64,000 nt of DNA from Corynebacterium suicordis DSM 45110 (lineage in GTDB: Bacteria > Actinomycetota > Actinomycetes > Mycobacteriales > Mycobacteriaceae), in NCBI RefSeq assembly GCF_015351405.1, contig NZ_JADKMY010000001.1, positions 434,001 to 498,000 on the forward strand. The letters are read 5' to 3'. Shown here one piece after another: positions 7,013-18,124 of this stretch; position 1 is the stretch's first letter; every line of letters begins with the position of its first letter. The position numbers and the translations under genes were made by a program. Under the pieces are notes generated by a model, which had not been told where the DNA came from, made no database searches, and was given only the letters and a program-made list of their open reading frames with translations.

Positions 7013-9127
7013 GTGGCACTTGAAGCGTTGACTGACCTGAACAAGGTCCGCAACATCGGCATCATGGCTCACATCGATGCCGGTAAGACCACCACCACCG
7101 AGCGCATCCTTTTCTACACCGGCATCAACCGCAAGGTTGGTGAGACTCACGACGGTGCGTCCACGATGGACTGGATGGAGCAGGAAAAGGAGCGCGGAAT
7201 CACGATTACTTCCGCAGCTACCACCTGTTTCTGGAAAGAAAACCAGATCAACATCATCGACACCCCAGGTCACGTGGACTTCACCGTTGAGGTGGAGCGT
7301 TCCCTCCGTGTCCTGGACGGCGCTGTCGCAGTGTTCGACGCCAAGGAAGGCGTGGAACCACAGTCTGAGCAGGTTTGGCGCCAGGCTGACAAGTACGACG
7401 TTCCACGCATCTGTTTCATCAACAAGATGGACAAGCTGGGCGCTGACTTCTACTTCACCGTAGACACCATCGTCGAGCGTCTGGGCGCAAAGCCATTGAT
7501 CATGGAGCTGCCAATTGGCGCTGAGGATGACTTCGACGGCGTCGTCGACCTCCTCACCATGAAGGCTCTGACCTGGCGTGGCGTGACCGAGATCGGAACC
7601 GAAGCCACCATCGAAGAGATCCCAGAAGATCTCAAGGAAAAGGCTGACGAGTACCGCGAGAAGCTCATCGAGACCGTTGCAGAGTCCAACGAAGAGCTCA
7701 TGGAGCGTTACTTCTCCGGTGAAGAGATCACCCTGGACGAGCTGAAGACCCAGATCCGCAAGCTCACCGTGAACTCCGAGATCTACCCTGTTTACTGTGG
7801 CTCCGCCTACAAGAACAAGGGCATCCAGCCAATGCTGGACGCAGTTCTCGACTTCCTGCCTAACCCAATGGACGTCGGTTCCATCAAGGGCGTTGACGTC
7901 AACGATCCTGAGAAGGAACTGACCCGTCAGCCAGCCAAGGACGAGCCATTCTCCGCGCTCGCCTTCAAGGTTGCCGTGCACCCATTCTTCGGCAAGCTGA
8001 CCTACGTTCGCGTGTACTCCGGCACCGTGGAGTCCGGCGCTCAGGTGCTTAACTCCACCAAGGGCAAGAAGGAGCGCGTCGGCAAGCTCTTCCAGATGCA
8101 CTCCAACAAGGAGCAGCCAGTGGAGAAGGCTTCCGCTGGTCACATCTACGCCTTCATCGGCCTGAAGGAAACCACCACTGGTGACACCCTGTGTGACCAG
8201 CAGAACCCAGTGATCCTGGAGTCCATGGACTTCCCGGATCCAGTGATCGAGGTGGCCATCGAGCCTAAGACCAAGTCTGACCAGGAGAAGCTGGGAACGG
8301 CTATCCAGAAGCTCGCGGAAGAGGACCCAACCTTCACCGTGAAGCTGGATGATGAAACCGGCCAGACCGTCATCGGCGGAATGGGCGAGCTTCACCTGGA
8401 CGTGCTTGTTGACCGTATGCGTCGCGAGTTCAAGGTGGAAGCAAACGTGGGCGCGCCACAGGTTGCTTACCGCGAGACCATCCGCAAGCCAGTGGAGAAG
8501 CTCGAGTACACCCACAAGAAGCAGACCGGTGGTTCCGGCCAGTTCGCTCGCGTGATCGTGGCTATCGAGCCTTACGAGCCAGAAGAGGGCTCCGAGGAGA
8601 ACTACGTCTTCGAGAACGCCGTCACCGGTGGCCGCATCCCACGTGAGTACATTCCTTCCGTGGATGCCGGCATCAAGGACGCAATGCAGTACGGCTACCT
8701 GGCTGGCTTCCCGCTGGTCAACATCAAGGCCACCCTGCTGGACGGCGCTTACCACGACGTTGACTCCTCCGAAATGGCCTTCAAGATGGCTGGTTCCCAG
8801 GCACTGAAGGAAGCTGTTGCCAAGGCAAAGCCAGTTCTCCTGGAGCCAATGATGGCCGTTGAGGTCATCACTCCTGAGGAGTACATGGGCGATGTCATCG
8901 GTGACATCAACTCCCGCCGTGGACAGATCTCCTCCATGGATGATCGCTCCGGAGCCAAGATCGTCAAGGCAAAGGTTCCACTGTCCCAGATGTTCGGTTA
9001 CATCGGTGACCTGCGTTCCCGCACCGCGGGCCGCGCAAACTTCTCCATGATCTTCGACTCCTACGCAGAAGTTCCTGCGAACGTGTCTACCGAGATCATC
9101 GAAGAGCGCACCGGTGGTTCCAAGTAG
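7013..9127 (+). CDS. fusA: Elongation factor G
   Basis: 704 residues, standard EF-G length. The GTPase domain has G1 AHIDAGKTT (19-27), the switch sequence [19 protein letters not shown]3 DTPGH and G4 NKMD. The C-terminal domains include [19 protein letters not shown] and [13 protein letters not shown]. It drives ribosomal translocation and, with RRF, recycling. The start is GTG at 7013. It is led by its own about 200-base leader after the rpsG terminator and followed by about 395 non-coding bases before tuf. Confidence 0.98.
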   Translation: MALEALTDLNKVRNIGIMAHIDAGKTTTTERILFYTGINRKVGETHDGASTMDWMEQEKERGITITSAATTCFWKENQINIIDTPGHVDFTVEVERSLRVLDGAVAVFDAKEGVEPQSEQVWRQADKYDVPRICFINKMDKLGADFYFTVDTIVERLGAKPLIMELPIGAEDDFDGVVDLLTMKALTWRGVTEIGTEATIEEIPEDLKEKADEYREKLIETVAESNEELMERYFSGEEITLDELKTQIRKLTVNSEIYPVYCGSAYKNKGIQPMLDAVLDFLPNPMDVGSIKGVDVNDPEKELTRQPAKDEPFSALAFKVAVHPFFGKLTYVRVYSGTVESGAQVLNSTKGKKERVGKLFQMHSNKEQPVEKASAGHIYAFIGLKETTTGDTLCDQQNPVILESMDFPDPVIEVAIEPKTKSDQEKLGTAIQKLAEEDPTFTVKLDDETGQTVIGGMGELHLDVLVDRMRREFKVEANVGAPQVAYRETIRKPVEKLEYTHKKQTGGSGQFARVIVAIEPYEPEEGSEENYVFENAVTGGRIPREYIPSVDAGIKDAMQYGYLAGFPLVNIKATLLDGAYHDVDSSEMAFKMAGSQALKEAVAKAKPVLLEPMMAVEVITPEEYMGDVIGDINSRRGQISSMDDRSGAKIVKAKVPLSQMFGYIGDLRSRTAGRANFSMIFDSYAEVPANVSTEIIEERTGGSK

Positions 9128-9522
9128 TTTCCCGCCTCACGGCGAATAACTACTCACTATCCCGCGCTGCAGTAACCCGAGTACCCCTCGAAGAACTGCG
9201 GCGCGGGGCAGGGGCCAGCACGGTGCATAGTACGAGGAAACACCCCGAAATGCGCTGGGAAATCGGCCAGGTTTTCCAGATCGGGTGATATCGCGTAGTA
9301 TGCGGTGTGCTGGCCGTTGCCCCATGAACGGGCACAGCTACTGCCACTTATTTTCCCGCCTACCGGGCGGGGTTGGCAGCATGTGCGTTCGTGACAATGG
9401 CAAGATCAAACCCGATTGCTCCAGAATTACGCCACCACCCGGTGGCCGGCGGAGTGTCGGAAACGAAGAAAAATATGTGGCTGCGAAATTCGTAGCCACC
9501 GAGAAGTCCAGGAGGACACACA
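9128..9522 (+). promoter_or_regulatory. fusA-tuf intergenic region and tuf leader
   Basis: No gene is seen in 395 bases. A GC hairpin CCCGCC-TACC-GGGCGGG lies near 9355-9371. A near-perfect 11-bp stem at 9477-9499 (GTGGCTGCGAA / TTCGTAGCCAC, one G-U pair) ends about 10 bases before the strong AGGAGG (9510-9515) of tuf. This layout suggests a separate tuf promoter and a structured leader. Confidence 0.55.
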
Positions 9523-10713
<1,191 letters not shown>

Positions 10714-10766
10714 TTTCGCTGTCCACTCCTCGTGAGGGGAGTGGGCAATACTTGGGTTCTGCCCCA

Positions 10767-10812
10767 AGAAGACCCCTGCCGGGTAAGTTCGCTTACCTAG
10801 CAGGGGTCTTCT
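10767..10812. terminator. Bidirectional terminator between tuf and the J-domain gene
   Basis: A perfect 13-bp stem AGAAGACCCCTGC / GCAGGGGTCTTCT encloses an inner GGTAAG-TTCG-CTTACC hairpin. It lies between two convergent genes and probably ends both. Confidence 0.8.
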
Positions 10813-10902
10813 GCTGTCCGCAGCACGGTTCGTCCACGCGGTGTGCGACACCGCAGTGCGCGGGACAGTTCGAGTGTTGGGGGAGCGCAGCCGAAGCGAG
10901 CG

Positions 10903-11286
10903 CTATTTGCCCCGCTTGTCTATTTCTTCCGCAATGCGTTTGCGGACGGCCCCGGCGGTGCGGCCTAGGCGTCGGGCAACAGGGTTTTCCTCCTGGAGGT
11001 GGCTTGTTTGTCGACGCAACTCTTCAGCCGAAACGCGAATCCGCTCCACGATCCGCTCTGCCGAATCAAAGGCCTGCCCGGCGGTCTGCTCGGGAATGAA
11101 GCTGGGGAGATTACGGGTGAATCCAGCGCGCAGCTTGGCCTTGCGGTCCCATTGCTCATCGAGCTCTTTCAGGGCGCGGATAAGTTGCGCATCGGTGCCT
11201 CCGGCATCCGGGTGGTGCTCACGGATGATGCGGCGACGTGCGGCGATGTAGTTCGGATCATTCCTCGGTACGTTCACCCGCTCCAT
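10903..11286 (-). CDS. J-domain-like small protein
   Basis: 127 residues. The N-terminal 45 residues contain RRIIREHHPDAGGTDAQLIRALKELDE, matching the helix II-HPD-helix III core of DnaJ J-domains (HPD at about residues 25-27), but without zinc-finger or C-terminal substrate domains. The rest is charged and helical, with a basic tail (RRLGRTAGAVRKRIAEEIDKRGK). It is convergent with tuf. It could stimulate DnaK ATPase or be a degenerate J-like fold; homologues sit beside tuf in other corynebacteria as far as I recall (not verified). Confidence 0.7.
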   Translation of the reverse strand: MERVNVPRNDPNYIAARRRIIREHHPDAGGTDAQLIRALKELDEQWDRKAKLRAGFTRNLPSFIPEQTAGQAFDSAERIVERIRVSAEELRRQTSHLQEENPVARRLGRTAGAVRKRIAEEIDKRGK

Positions 11287-11895
11287 ACTAGTGGGAATGT
11301 GGGTTGGAAAAAGCCGCCAGTCGCGGGAAAATCCAGCGGGGAAGTGGTGTAGAGAGCGCGGGGTAGAAAATATTTTTGCTCTCGGCGCAGATCTATGGTT
11401 TACTACTCAACGTTGCTTTAACACGATGCATGAGAACCACACGGTTCAGGTAAGCCCACAAGGAACTGCCTGGCGAGAAGATTCAAGAAGGCATCGATGG
11501 TGAAGTGAGCATGATCCATCGTCAGTAAAAGACCGTCATCATCATGGTGAGGGAAACTTTGCTGTGCGGTATACGCTGTCAGCGTGGACGACACGCCCGA
11601 CAGCGGGTGCCGGAGTGGGGCATGGTAAATGAACAGCGGCAGTAAGCGAAGGCACGGATACCTCGCCACGAATCATCGTGGGGGTGCTCGTCCCCTTCCG
11701 GTTTTTACAACTTGCCCGTGAACCGTTCATTTGCGGTGTATCCCCAATGCGGCACGGAAAAGTTTTTGTAAATACATAAAGCTAACTGGCGACTGGACCA
11801 GGCCCAAAGCCGGACAGCGTTAAGACTAGATAAGAGGCGTGAAGCTTTGCAGGGAATATTCCCTGGGAGTGGATTAGCTGAGGAAGAGGACAAGC
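11287..11895 (+). promoter_or_regulatory. S10-operon leader region
   Basis: No convincing gene is seen in 609 bases between the divergent J-domain gene and rpsJ. AT-rich segments near 11370-11420 and 11755-11780 could hold promoters, and a CCACGA-ATCA-TCGTGG hairpin is at 11666-11681. Length and position fit a transcribed leader for autoregulation of the S10 operon, but I cannot identify an L4-binding element. Confidence 0.5.
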
Positions 11896-12201
11896 GTGGC
11901 GGGACAAAAGATCCGTATCAGGCTCAAGGCCTACGATCACGAGGCAATTGACGCTTCTGCCAAGAAGATCGTTGAGCGCGTCACCAGCACTGGTGCTCGT
12001 GTAGTTGGTCCTGTGCCATTGCCAACCGAGAAGAACGTTTACTGTGTCATCCGTTCGCCGCACAAGTACAAGGACTCGCGCGAGCACTTCGAGATGCGTA
12101 CTCACAAGCGTCTGATCGACATTCTCGACCCCACCCCGAAGACCGTTGACGCTCTCATGCGCATCGATCTTCCGGCAAGCGTCGACGTCAACATTCAGTA
12201 G
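11896..12201 (+). CDS. rpsJ: 30S ribosomal protein S10
   Basis: 101 residues, complete, with [22 protein letters not shown] and the conserved [24 protein letters not shown]10 is part of the 30S head and also pairs with NusG/NusB in antitermination in other bacteria. The GTG start at 11896 follows a purine-rich GGAAGAGGA. It is first in the rpsJ-rplC-rplD-rplW-rplB-rpsS-rplV-rpsC-rplP-rpmC-rpsQ operon. Confidence 0.98.
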   Translation: MAGQKIRIRLKAYDHEAIDASAKKIVERVTSTGARVVGPVPLPTEKNVYCVIRSPHKYKDSREHFEMRTHKRLIDILDPTPKTVDALMRIDLPASVDVNIQ

Positions 12202-12256
12202 TCCGGAACCAAGTTCCTCAAGAGTCAACTGAACTTTAGGCAGCGGAAGAGAAATT

Positions 12257-12913
12257 ATGAGTGAAAACGAGATCAAGGGCATCCTGGGCAAGAAGCTCGG
12301 CATGACTCAGATCTTCGACGAGGATAACCGGGTTGTTCCGGTCACCGTCGTTGAAGCTGGGCCATGCGTCGTCACCCAGGTTCGCACCAAGGAAATTGAC
12401 GGCTACGAAGCCGTCCAGATCGCTTATGGCGAGATTGACCCACGCAAGGTCAACCAGCCAGAAGCAGGCCATTTCAAGAAGGCTGGCGTCACGCCACGTC
12501 GCCACGTAGCTGAGATCCGCGTTGCGGATTCCTCCAGCTACGAGGTCGGCCAGGACATCACCGTTGAGTTGTTCAACGACGTGAAGTTCGTCGACGTCAC
12601 CGGCACCAGCAAGGGCAAGGGCTTTGCCGGCGGCATGAAGCGCCACGGTTTCAAGGGCCAGGGTGCTTCCCACGGTAACCAGGCGGCTCACCGCCGCGTT
12701 GGTTCCATCGGCCAGGCTGCGACCCCAGGTCGCGTCTTCAAGGGCAAGCGTATGGCTGGCCGCATGGGTAACGATCAGGTGACCATGCAGAACTTGAAGG
12801 TTGCCAAGGTCGATACCGAGTCCAACCTGCTCCTCATCAAGGGTGCAGTACCGGGTATCAACGGCGCATTTGTCGTTGTTAAGACCGCAGTGAAGGGCGG
12901 TGCACACGCATGA
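12257..12913 (+). CDS. rplC: 50S ribosomal protein L3
   Basis: 218 residues. It begins with [20 protein letters not shown] and contains the L3 loop [22 protein letters not shown], which reaches the peptidyl-transferase centre. The stop overlaps the rplD start by 4 bases (ATGA). Confidence 0.98.
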   Translation: MSENEIKGILGKKLGMTQIFDEDNRVVPVTVVEAGPCVVTQVRTKEIDGYEAVQIAYGEIDPRKVNQPEAGHFKKAGVTPRRHVAEIRVADSSSYEVGQDITVELFNDVKFVDVTGTSKGKGFAGGMKRHGFKGQGASHGNQAAHRRVGSIGQAATPGRVFKGKRMAGRMGNDQVTMQNLKVAKVDTESNLLLIKGAVPGINGAFVVVKTAVKGGAHA

Positions 12914-13572
12914 GCAATCTAACGCTTGATGTCCACACCGCTGAGGGTAAGACCAACGGCACCGTAGAGCTGCCTGCCTCCATCTTTGATGCAGAGGCAA
13001 GCGTCGCTCTGATGCACCAGGTCGTTACCGCTCAGCTAGCCGCTAGGCGCCAGGGCACTCACGCCACCAAGACCCGCGGTGTTGTCCGCGGTGGTGGTCG
13101 TAAGCCTTTCCGTCAGAAGGGAACTGGCCGCGCACGCCAGGGCTCCATCCGCGCTCCCCACTTCACCGGTGGTGGCACGGTTCACGGCCCACAGCCACGC
13201 GACTACTCCCAGCGCACTCCTAAGAAGATGAAGGCTGCCGCACTGCGCGGTGCCCTCACCGACCGCGTGCGTCACGATCGCATCCACGTTGTGGAAGAGC
13301 TGGTTCCTGGTCAGACTCCGTCTACCAAGTCCGCTCTGTCCTTCTTGCAGCGCCTGTCCGGCCGCAAGTCCGTACTCCTGGTACTGACCCGCGAAGACGT
13401 GACTGCACAGAAGTCCGCACGTAACCTGCCTGGCGTTCACATCCTGGTCAACGACCAGCTGAACACCTACGACGTACTGAACGCCGATGACGTGGTGTTC
13501 TCTGTCGAGGCACTTAACGCATTCATCGCAGCTGCACAGCCAGCTCAGACGACCAAGGAGGAGGCTAAGTAA
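12910..13572 (+). CDS. rplD: 50S ribosomal protein L4
   Basis: 220 residues. The exit-tunnel loop [20 protein letters not shown] and [15 protein letters not shown] are clear. In enterobacteria L4 represses its own operon; whether that holds here cannot be read from sequence. Overlaps rplC by 4 bases and rplW by 1. Confidence 0.98.
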   Translation: MSNLTLDVHTAEGKTNGTVELPASIFDAEASVALMHQVVTAQLAARRQGTHATKTRGVVRGGGRKPFRQKGTGRARQGSIRAPHFTGGGTVHGPQPRDYSQRTPKKMKAAALRGALTDRVRHDRIHVVEELVPGQTPSTKSALSFLQRLSGRKSVLLVLTREDVTAQKSARNLPGVHILVNDQLNTYDVLNADDVVFSVEALNAFIAAAQPAQTTKEEAK

Positions 13573-13874
13573 TGAGCACTATTGCCGATCCTCGCGATAT
13601 CATCATCGCTCCAGTCGTATCTGAGAAGTCTTACGCACTGATGGAGCAGAACGTTTACACGTTCCTGGTGAATCCAGAATCCAACAAGACCCAAATCAAG
13701 ATTGCCGTCGAGCAGATTTTCGGCGTGAAGGTGTCCAGCGTGAACACCGCTAACCGTGAGGGCAAGCGCAAGCGCACCCGCACCGGTTACGGCCAGCGCA
13801 AGGCAACCAAGCGCGCCATGGTGACCCTGGTCGCCGGCAGCGATCCGATCGACATCTTTGGTGGCCAGGCTTAA
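13572..13874 (+). CDS. rplW: 50S ribosomal protein L23
   Basis: 100 residues, with the N-terminal [19 protein letters not shown] and [22 protein letters not shown]. It sits at the tunnel exit and binds trigger factor and SRP. The TAATG junction couples it to rplD. Confidence 0.98.
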   Translation: MSTIADPRDIIIAPVVSEKSYALMEQNVYTFLVNPESNKTQIKIAVEQIFGVKVSSVNTANREGKRKRTRTGYGQRKATKRAMVTLVAGSDPIDIFGGQA

Positions 13875-13912
13875 GGCCGGGCACAACCGAAAGGTAAAGA
13901 GGAAGCAAAAGT

Positions 13913-14755
13913 ATGGCTATTCGTAAGTACAAGCCGACTACGCCGGGTCGCCGTCAGAGCTCCGTCTCCCAGTTCGAGGAAATCACTCGTTCAACTCCGG
14001 AGAAGAGCCTGCTGCGCCCGCTGTCGAAGACCGGCGGCCGTAACGTTCACGGCCACATCACCACTCGTCACAAGGGTGGCGGACACAAGCGCCGCTACCG
14101 CGTTATCGACTTCCGTCGTAACGACAAGGACGGCGTGCTGGCAAAGGTTGCTCACATCGAGTACGACCCGAACCGCACCGCCAACATCGCACTGCTGCAC
14201 TACCGGGACGGCGAAAAGCGTTACATCCTCGCCCCTCGTAACCTCAAGCAGGGCACGTTGCTGGAGTCCGGCGCTACCGCCGACATCAAGATTGGTAACA
14301 ATCTGCCTCTGCGCAACATCCCAACGGGTACCACTATCCACGCTGTTGAACTGAAGCCAGGCGGCGGTGCCAAGATGGCCCGCTCCGCAGGTTCTTCCGT
14401 GCAGCTGCTGGGTAAGGAAGGCAAGTACGCAATCCTGCGTATGCCATCTTCCGAGATCCGTCGCGTGGACATCCGTTGTCGTGCAACCGTTGGTCAGGTC
14501 GGCAACGTCGACCAGATCAACATCCGCTGGGGCAAGGCCGGCCGTATGCGCTGGAAGGGCGTTCGCCCAACCGTGCGTGGTGTGGTCATGAACCCAGTGG
14601 ACCACCCACATGGTGGTGGTGAAGGTAAGACTTCCGGTGGTCGTCACCCAGTGAGCCCATGGGGCCAGGCTGAGGGACGCACTCGTAAGCCAAACCGTCC
14701 GAGCGACAAGATGATCGTTCGCCGTCGCCGCTCTAACAAGAACAAGAAGCGCTAA
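13913..14755 (+). CDS. rplB: 50S ribosomal protein L2
   Basis: 280 residues. It has [13 protein letters not shown] at the start and the signature [17 protein letters not shown] near the C-terminus, including the histidine implicated in peptidyl transfer. Preceded by GAGGAAG. 16 bases separate it from rpsS. Confidence 0.98.
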   Translation: MAIRKYKPTTPGRRQSSVSQFEEITRSTPEKSLLRPLSKTGGRNVHGHITTRHKGGGHKRRYRVIDFRRNDKDGVLAKVAHIEYDPNRTANIALLHYRDGEKRYILAPRNLKQGTLLESGATADIKIGNNLPLRNIPTGTTIHAVELKPGGGAKMARSAGSSVQLLGKEGKYAILRMPSSEIRRVDIRCRATVGQVGNVDQINIRWGKAGRMRWKGVRPTVRGVVMNPVDHPHGGGEGKTSGGRHPVSPWGQAEGRTRKPNRPSDKMIVRRRRSNKNKKR

Positions 14756-14771
14756 GAGGAGGTAGTAGAGA

Positions 14772-15050
14772 ATGCCACGCAGCCTAAAGAAGGGCCCATT
14801 CGTCGACGAACACCTCCTTGCGAAGGTGGACGTTCAGAACGGAAAGGGCTCCAAGCAGGTCATCAAGACCTGGTCCCGTCGTTCCACAATCCTGCCCGAC
14901 TTCATTGGACACACCTTTGCTGTCCACGATGGTCGCAAGCATGTGCCAGTGTTCATCGATGACTCGATGGTCGGTCACAAGCTGGGAGAATTCGCTCCAA
15001 CGAAGACTTTCAAGGGCCACATCAAGGATGACAAGAAGGGTCGTCGATAG
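14772..15050 (+). CDS. rpsS: 30S ribosomal protein S19
   Basis: 92 residues ([19 protein letters not shown]...) with the S19 signature [19 protein letters not shown] and [16 protein letters not shown]. It has a good AGAGGAGG upstream and is 2 bases from rplV. Confidence 0.98.
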   Translation: MPRSLKKGPFVDEHLLAKVDVQNGKGSKQVIKTWSRRSTILPDFIGHTFAVHDGRKHVPVFIDDSMVGHKLGEFAPTKTFKGHIKDDKKGRR

Positions 15051-15052
15051 TC

Positions 15053-15415
15053 ATGACTGAGACGATTAACTCCGCACGCGCAACCGCGCGCTACGTGCGC
15101 ATCACCCCAATGAAGGCTCGTCGCGTGATCGATACGATCCGTGGCAAGTCTGTGGATGATGCCTTGGCTCTCCTGAAGTACGCCCCACAGGCAGCTTCTG
15201 AGCCCGTAGCAAAGCTCGTTGCGTCCGCAGCAGCAAACGCAGAAAACAACCATGGTCTGGACCGTCGCACCCTGGTCATCTCTGAGGCATTCGCCGATGA
15301 GGGACCAACCATGCGTCGATTCCGTCCTCGTGCGCAGGGACGTGCATTCCACGTCCGTAAGCGCTCCAGCCACATCACCGTGGTTGTCGAGAGCCAGAAG
15401 GGAAGTGCTCAGTAG
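15053..15415 (+). CDS. rplV: 50S ribosomal protein L22
   Basis: 120 residues. The tunnel hairpin region appears as [20 protein letters not shown], and [20 protein letters not shown] is typical of the N-terminus. Its TAG overlaps the GTG of rpsC by one base. Confidence 0.98.
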   Translation: MTETINSARATARYVRITPMKARRVIDTIRGKSVDDALALLKYAPQAASEPVAKLVASAAANAENNHGLDRRTLVISEAFADEGPTMRRFRPRAQGRAFHVRKRSSHITVVVESQKGSAQ

Positions 15416-16164
15416 TGGGCCAGAAGATCCATCCTCACGGCCTCCGCCTGGGTATCACTTCCGAGTGGCGCTCTCGCTGGTACGCCGACAAGCAGTACTC
15501 CGATTACCTCGCTGAAGACATCAAGATCCGTGAGTTCCTCTCCAAGGGTCTTGACCGCGCCGGCATCGCCGACGTTGTCATCGAGCGCACCCACGACCGC
15601 GTTCGCGTGGACATTCACACCGCCCGTCCGGGCATCGTGATTGGTCGTCGTGGTTCCGAGGCTGACCGCATCCGCGGCCAGCTGGAGAAGCTCACCGGCA
15701 AGCAGGTTCAGCTGAACATCCTCGAAGTCAAGAACATCGATGCAAACGCACAGCTGGTGGCACAGTCCATCGCTGAGCAGCTTTCCAGCCGTGTGGCTTT
15801 CCGTCGTGCAATGCGCAAGGCGATCCAGGGCGCAATGCGCCAGCCACAGGTCAAGGGCATCAAGGTTGTTTGTTCCGGTCGTCTCGGCGGCGCGGAAATG
15901 GGACGCACCGAGCGCTACCACGAAGGTCGCGTTCCTCTGCACACCCTCCGCGCCGAGATCGACTACGGCACCTACGAGGCTCACACCACTTTCGGACGCA
16001 TTGGCGTCAAGGTGTGGATCTACAAGGGTGACGTCGTTGGCGGCCGTCGCGAAAGCCTGATCAACGCTCGTGACGAGCGTGCAGCCCGTGGCGGAGCTCG
16101 CCGTGAGCGTCCACGTCGCGGTGGCGCACGTCGTCAGCGCGCAGAGCAGAATCAGGAGGGCTAA
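15415..16164 (+). CDS. rpsC: 30S ribosomal protein S3
   Basis: 249 residues with the KH domain ([24 protein letters not shown]) and C-terminal S3 domain ([20 protein letters not shown]). It has an Arg/Gly-rich C-terminal extension ([20 protein letters not shown]) usual for actinobacteria. Start GTG at 15415, coupled to rplV. Confidence 0.98.
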   Translation: MGQKIHPHGLRLGITSEWRSRWYADKQYSDYLAEDIKIREFLSKGLDRAGIADVVIERTHDRVRVDIHTARPGIVIGRRGSEADRIRGQLEKLTGKQVQLNILEVKNIDANAQLVAQSIAEQLSSRVAFRRAMRKAIQGAMRQPQVKGIKVVCSGRLGGAEMGRTERYHEGRVPLHTLRAEIDYGTYEAHTTFGRIGVKVWIYKGDVVGGRRESLINARDERAARGGARRERPRRGGARRQRAEQNQEG

Positions 16165-16169
16165 GACAC

Positions 16170-16586
16170 ATGCTTATCCCGAAGCGCGTTAAGTTCCGTC
16201 GCCAGCACCGCCCACACCGCACCGGTGTATCCAAGGGTGGTAACCGGATCAACTTCGGTGATTACGGTCTCCAGGCACTGGAGCCTTGCTACATCACCAA
16301 CCGTCAGATCGAGTCTTCCCGTATCGCTATCAACCGTCACCTCAAGCGTGGCGGCAAGGTATGGATCAACATCTTCCCAGACCGTCCATTGACGCAGAAG
16401 CCTCTCGGCGTGCGTATGGGTTCCGGTAAGGGTCCTGTTGAGAAGTGGGTTGCCAACATCAAGCCAGGCCGCATCCTGTTCGAGGTTTCTTACCCGAATG
16501 AGGAAGTTGCTCTGGAAGCACTTCGTCGTGCAGGCAACAAGCTTCCTTGTAAGGTTCGCATCGTCAAGAAGGAGGATCAGTTCTAA
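16170..16586 (+). CDS. rplP: 50S ribosomal protein L16
   Basis: 138 residues. [19 protein letters not shown] and [21 protein letters not shown] mark L16, which helps shape the A site. Its TAA overlaps the rpmC ATG by one base. Confidence 0.98.
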   Translation: MLIPKRVKFRRQHRPHRTGVSKGGNRINFGDYGLQALEPCYITNRQIESSRIAINRHLKRGGKVWINIFPDRPLTQKPLGVRMGSGKGPVEKWVANIKPGRILFEVSYPNEEVALEALRRAGNKLPCKVRIVKKEDQF

Positions 16587-16819
16587 TGGCTACCGGAACC
16601 CCGGCCCACGAGCTCCGCGAGCTCAATAACGAAGAGCTGAGCACCCGTCTGCGCGAGGCGAAGGAAGAACTGTTCAACCTTCGTTTCCAGATGGCTACTG
16701 GCCAGCTGTCAAACAACCGTCGTCTGGGTGTTGTCAAGCGCGACATCGCCCGCATCTACACCGTCCTGCGCGAGCGCGAGCTCGGTCTGTCTACCAATCC
16801 TGGTGGTGACGCCGCATGA
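16586..16819 (+). CDS. rpmC: 50S ribosomal protein L29
   Basis: 77 residues, two helices, with [27 protein letters not shown]. Located near the tunnel exit. Overlaps rpsQ by 4 bases. Confidence 0.97.
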   Translation: MATGTPAHELRELNNEELSTRLREAKEELFNLRFQMATGQLSNNRRLGVVKRDIARIYTVLRERELGLSTNPGGDAA

Positions 16820-17094
16820 GTGAGGCAAACGTGACTAACACTGAAAAGGGCCAACGTAAAGTTCGCTCCGGAGTAGTAGTATCCGACAAGATGAGCAAGA
16901 CCATCGTGGTTGAGCTCGAAGACCGCAAGCAGCACGCGCTGTACGGCAAGATCATGCGCCGTAACTCCCGCGTGAAGGCTCACGATGAGAACGAGACCGC
17001 CGGCATCGGCGACCGCGTCCGCATCGAGGAGACCCGCCCGCTGTCCAAGGACAAGCACTTCCGTCTCTTGGATGTTGTCGAGAAGGCACGCTAG
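16816..17094 (+). CDS. rpsQ: 30S ribosomal protein S17
   Basis: 92 residues with the S17 OB-fold sequence [28 protein letters not shown] and [18 protein letters not shown]. It is the last gene of the S10 operon here and is followed by a terminator and accessory block 1, whereas in many bacteria rplN would come next. Confidence 0.98.
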   Translation: MSEANVTNTEKGQRKVRSGVVVSDKMSKTIVVELEDRKQHALYGKIMRRNSRVKAHDENETAGIGDRVRIEETRPLSKDKHFRLLDVVEKAR

Positions 17095-17118
17095 TCCTTC
17101 TTCACAGACAAGCGTCTT

Positions 17119-17160
17119 AAACCCCCAGTTCCAGCAATGGAGCCGGGGTTTTTCTTTTTT
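17119..17160 (+). terminator. Terminator after rpsQ
   Basis: AAACCCC...GGGGTTT stem with an internal AGTTCC/TGGAGC arm, followed by TTTTCTTTTTT. It closes the S10 transcript. The T-tract also forms the A-tract side of motif copy 3. Confidence 0.75.
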
Positions 17161-17171
17161 CCGACGCCACC
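17152..17171 (-). repeat. Interspersed TGGCGTCG-A-tract motif, copy 3
   Basis: Minus-strand reading GGTGGCGTCGGAAAAAAGAA, directly after the rpsQ terminator stem. Confidence 0.75.
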
Positions 17172-17213
17172 TCTGTCCAGTCCTGCAAGTGCCGTTGATC
17201 CTGCACGCCTGGC

Positions 17214-17219
17214 TAGAAT
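17214..17219 (+). promoter_or_regulatory. -10 box TAGAAT of a leaderless start
   Basis: TAGAAT ends 8 bases before ATG 17228; no ribosome-binding site is present. Confidence 0.5.
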
Positions 17220-17227
17220 GAGCACTC

Positions 17228-18031
17228 ATGGGTCTCATCGGCGCTTTCATAGCTGCCATTGCGTATGGAGTAGCCACGATCGCCCAAGCGATTGGCGTGC
17301 AGCGGGCGTCCGCCGCGAGCGGGGGAGTGCTCCGCAAAGCCCGGGCTGGATGGCTCTTCGGCCTTGGTCTGGTCTTTGACGGGCTGGGTTATCTGGCATC
17401 CTTCGCGGCCTTGCGCGAGCTCCCGCTGTTCCTCGTGGAATCTGCCACTGCCTCTTCAGTAGCGGTGACCGCGGTATTGGCCGTGGTGATCCTCAAACAG
17501 AGGCTTCGCCCCCGGGAGATTGTTGCCCTGGGGGTGGTGGTTGCCGGGCTGGTCATGCTCTCCCTGTCCGCAGAATCCGGACCAGCCCTCAAGGTTCCCG
17601 AATGGGTTGGGTGGGCGCTGCTGTTGGCCTGCCTCGGGTTTGGTCTGTTGTTGCTCGTGGGGCGCACATCCCGCATGCTCTCGCTGGTCTCCGGCCTGGC
17701 CTTTGCGGTAGTCGGGCTGGCTTCCCGGCTGGTGGATATTCCCCAGCATGAGGTGTGGCGGATGATTGCGGACCCCATGGCGTGGTCGCTGATTTTCGGG
17801 GGAATCATCGCCGTGGTGGCCTACGGCATGGCCTTGGATAGTGGCAGTGCCACGTCAGTAGCTGCGATCACGTTCTCGGTGGAGACAATTGTGCCCTCTG
17901 CCATCGGGTTGATGTTCCTCGGCGATAGCATTCGCCCCGGCATGGGATTAGTGGCGGCCATCGGTTTCCTGGCCACCCTCGCTGGGTGCCTGACACTTGC
18001 CTCGCGCGCTGAGGTCAGCGTCGAGAAATGA
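17228..18031 (+). CDS. DMT/EamA-like multi-pass membrane protein
   Basis: 267 residues with about nine or ten hydrophobic helices and small-residue-rich packing (GLIGAFIAAIAYGVATIAQA; SATSVAAITFSVETIVPSAIGLMFLGDSIRP). The last segment resembles the EamA repeat ending of drug/metabolite transporters, where P-S-A-I-G-x-x-x-L-G-D is common. It lies alone after the S10 terminator and ends just upstream of a DtxR box, so it is not part of the iron operon. Substrate unknown. Confidence 0.75.
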   Translation: MGLIGAFIAAIAYGVATIAQAIGVQRASAASGGVLRKARAGWLFGLGLVFDGLGYLASFAALRELPLFLVESATASSVAVTAVLAVVILKQRLRPREIVALGVVVAGLVMLSLSAESGPALKVPEWVGWALLLACLGFGLLLLVGRTSRMLSLVSGLAFAVVGLASRLVDIPQHEVWRMIADPMAWSLIFGGIIAVVAYGMALDSGSATSVAAITFSVETIVPSAIGLMFLGDSIRPGMGLVAAIGFLATLAGCLTLASRAEVSVEK

Positions 18032-18042
18032 ACGGGTTTTTG

Positions 18043-18061
18043 TTGGGTTAGCCTAGCCTTG
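18043..18061 (+). promoter_or_regulatory. DtxR-type iron box upstream of the iron ABC operon
   Basis: TTGGGTTAGCCTAGCCTTG matches the DtxR consensus TTAGGTTAGSCTAACCTAA at 15 of 19 positions and is placed about 65 bases before the substrate-binding protein start. Repression by iron-loaded DtxR is predicted. Confidence 0.8.
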
Positions 18062-18124
18062 CTAGAGTGGTGCTACTTGATGCAGCGCGTGGATTGTCCA
18101 CAGCTGGAATTTAAAGGAGCCGAA

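Noticed and set aside
6806..8755. A 649-codon open frame on the minus strand opposite fusA
   Set aside because: It is an antisense shadow produced by the codon bias of fusA; it has no plausible start signal, its translation is rich in Leu/Val/His with no domain, and it overlaps a universally conserved gene.
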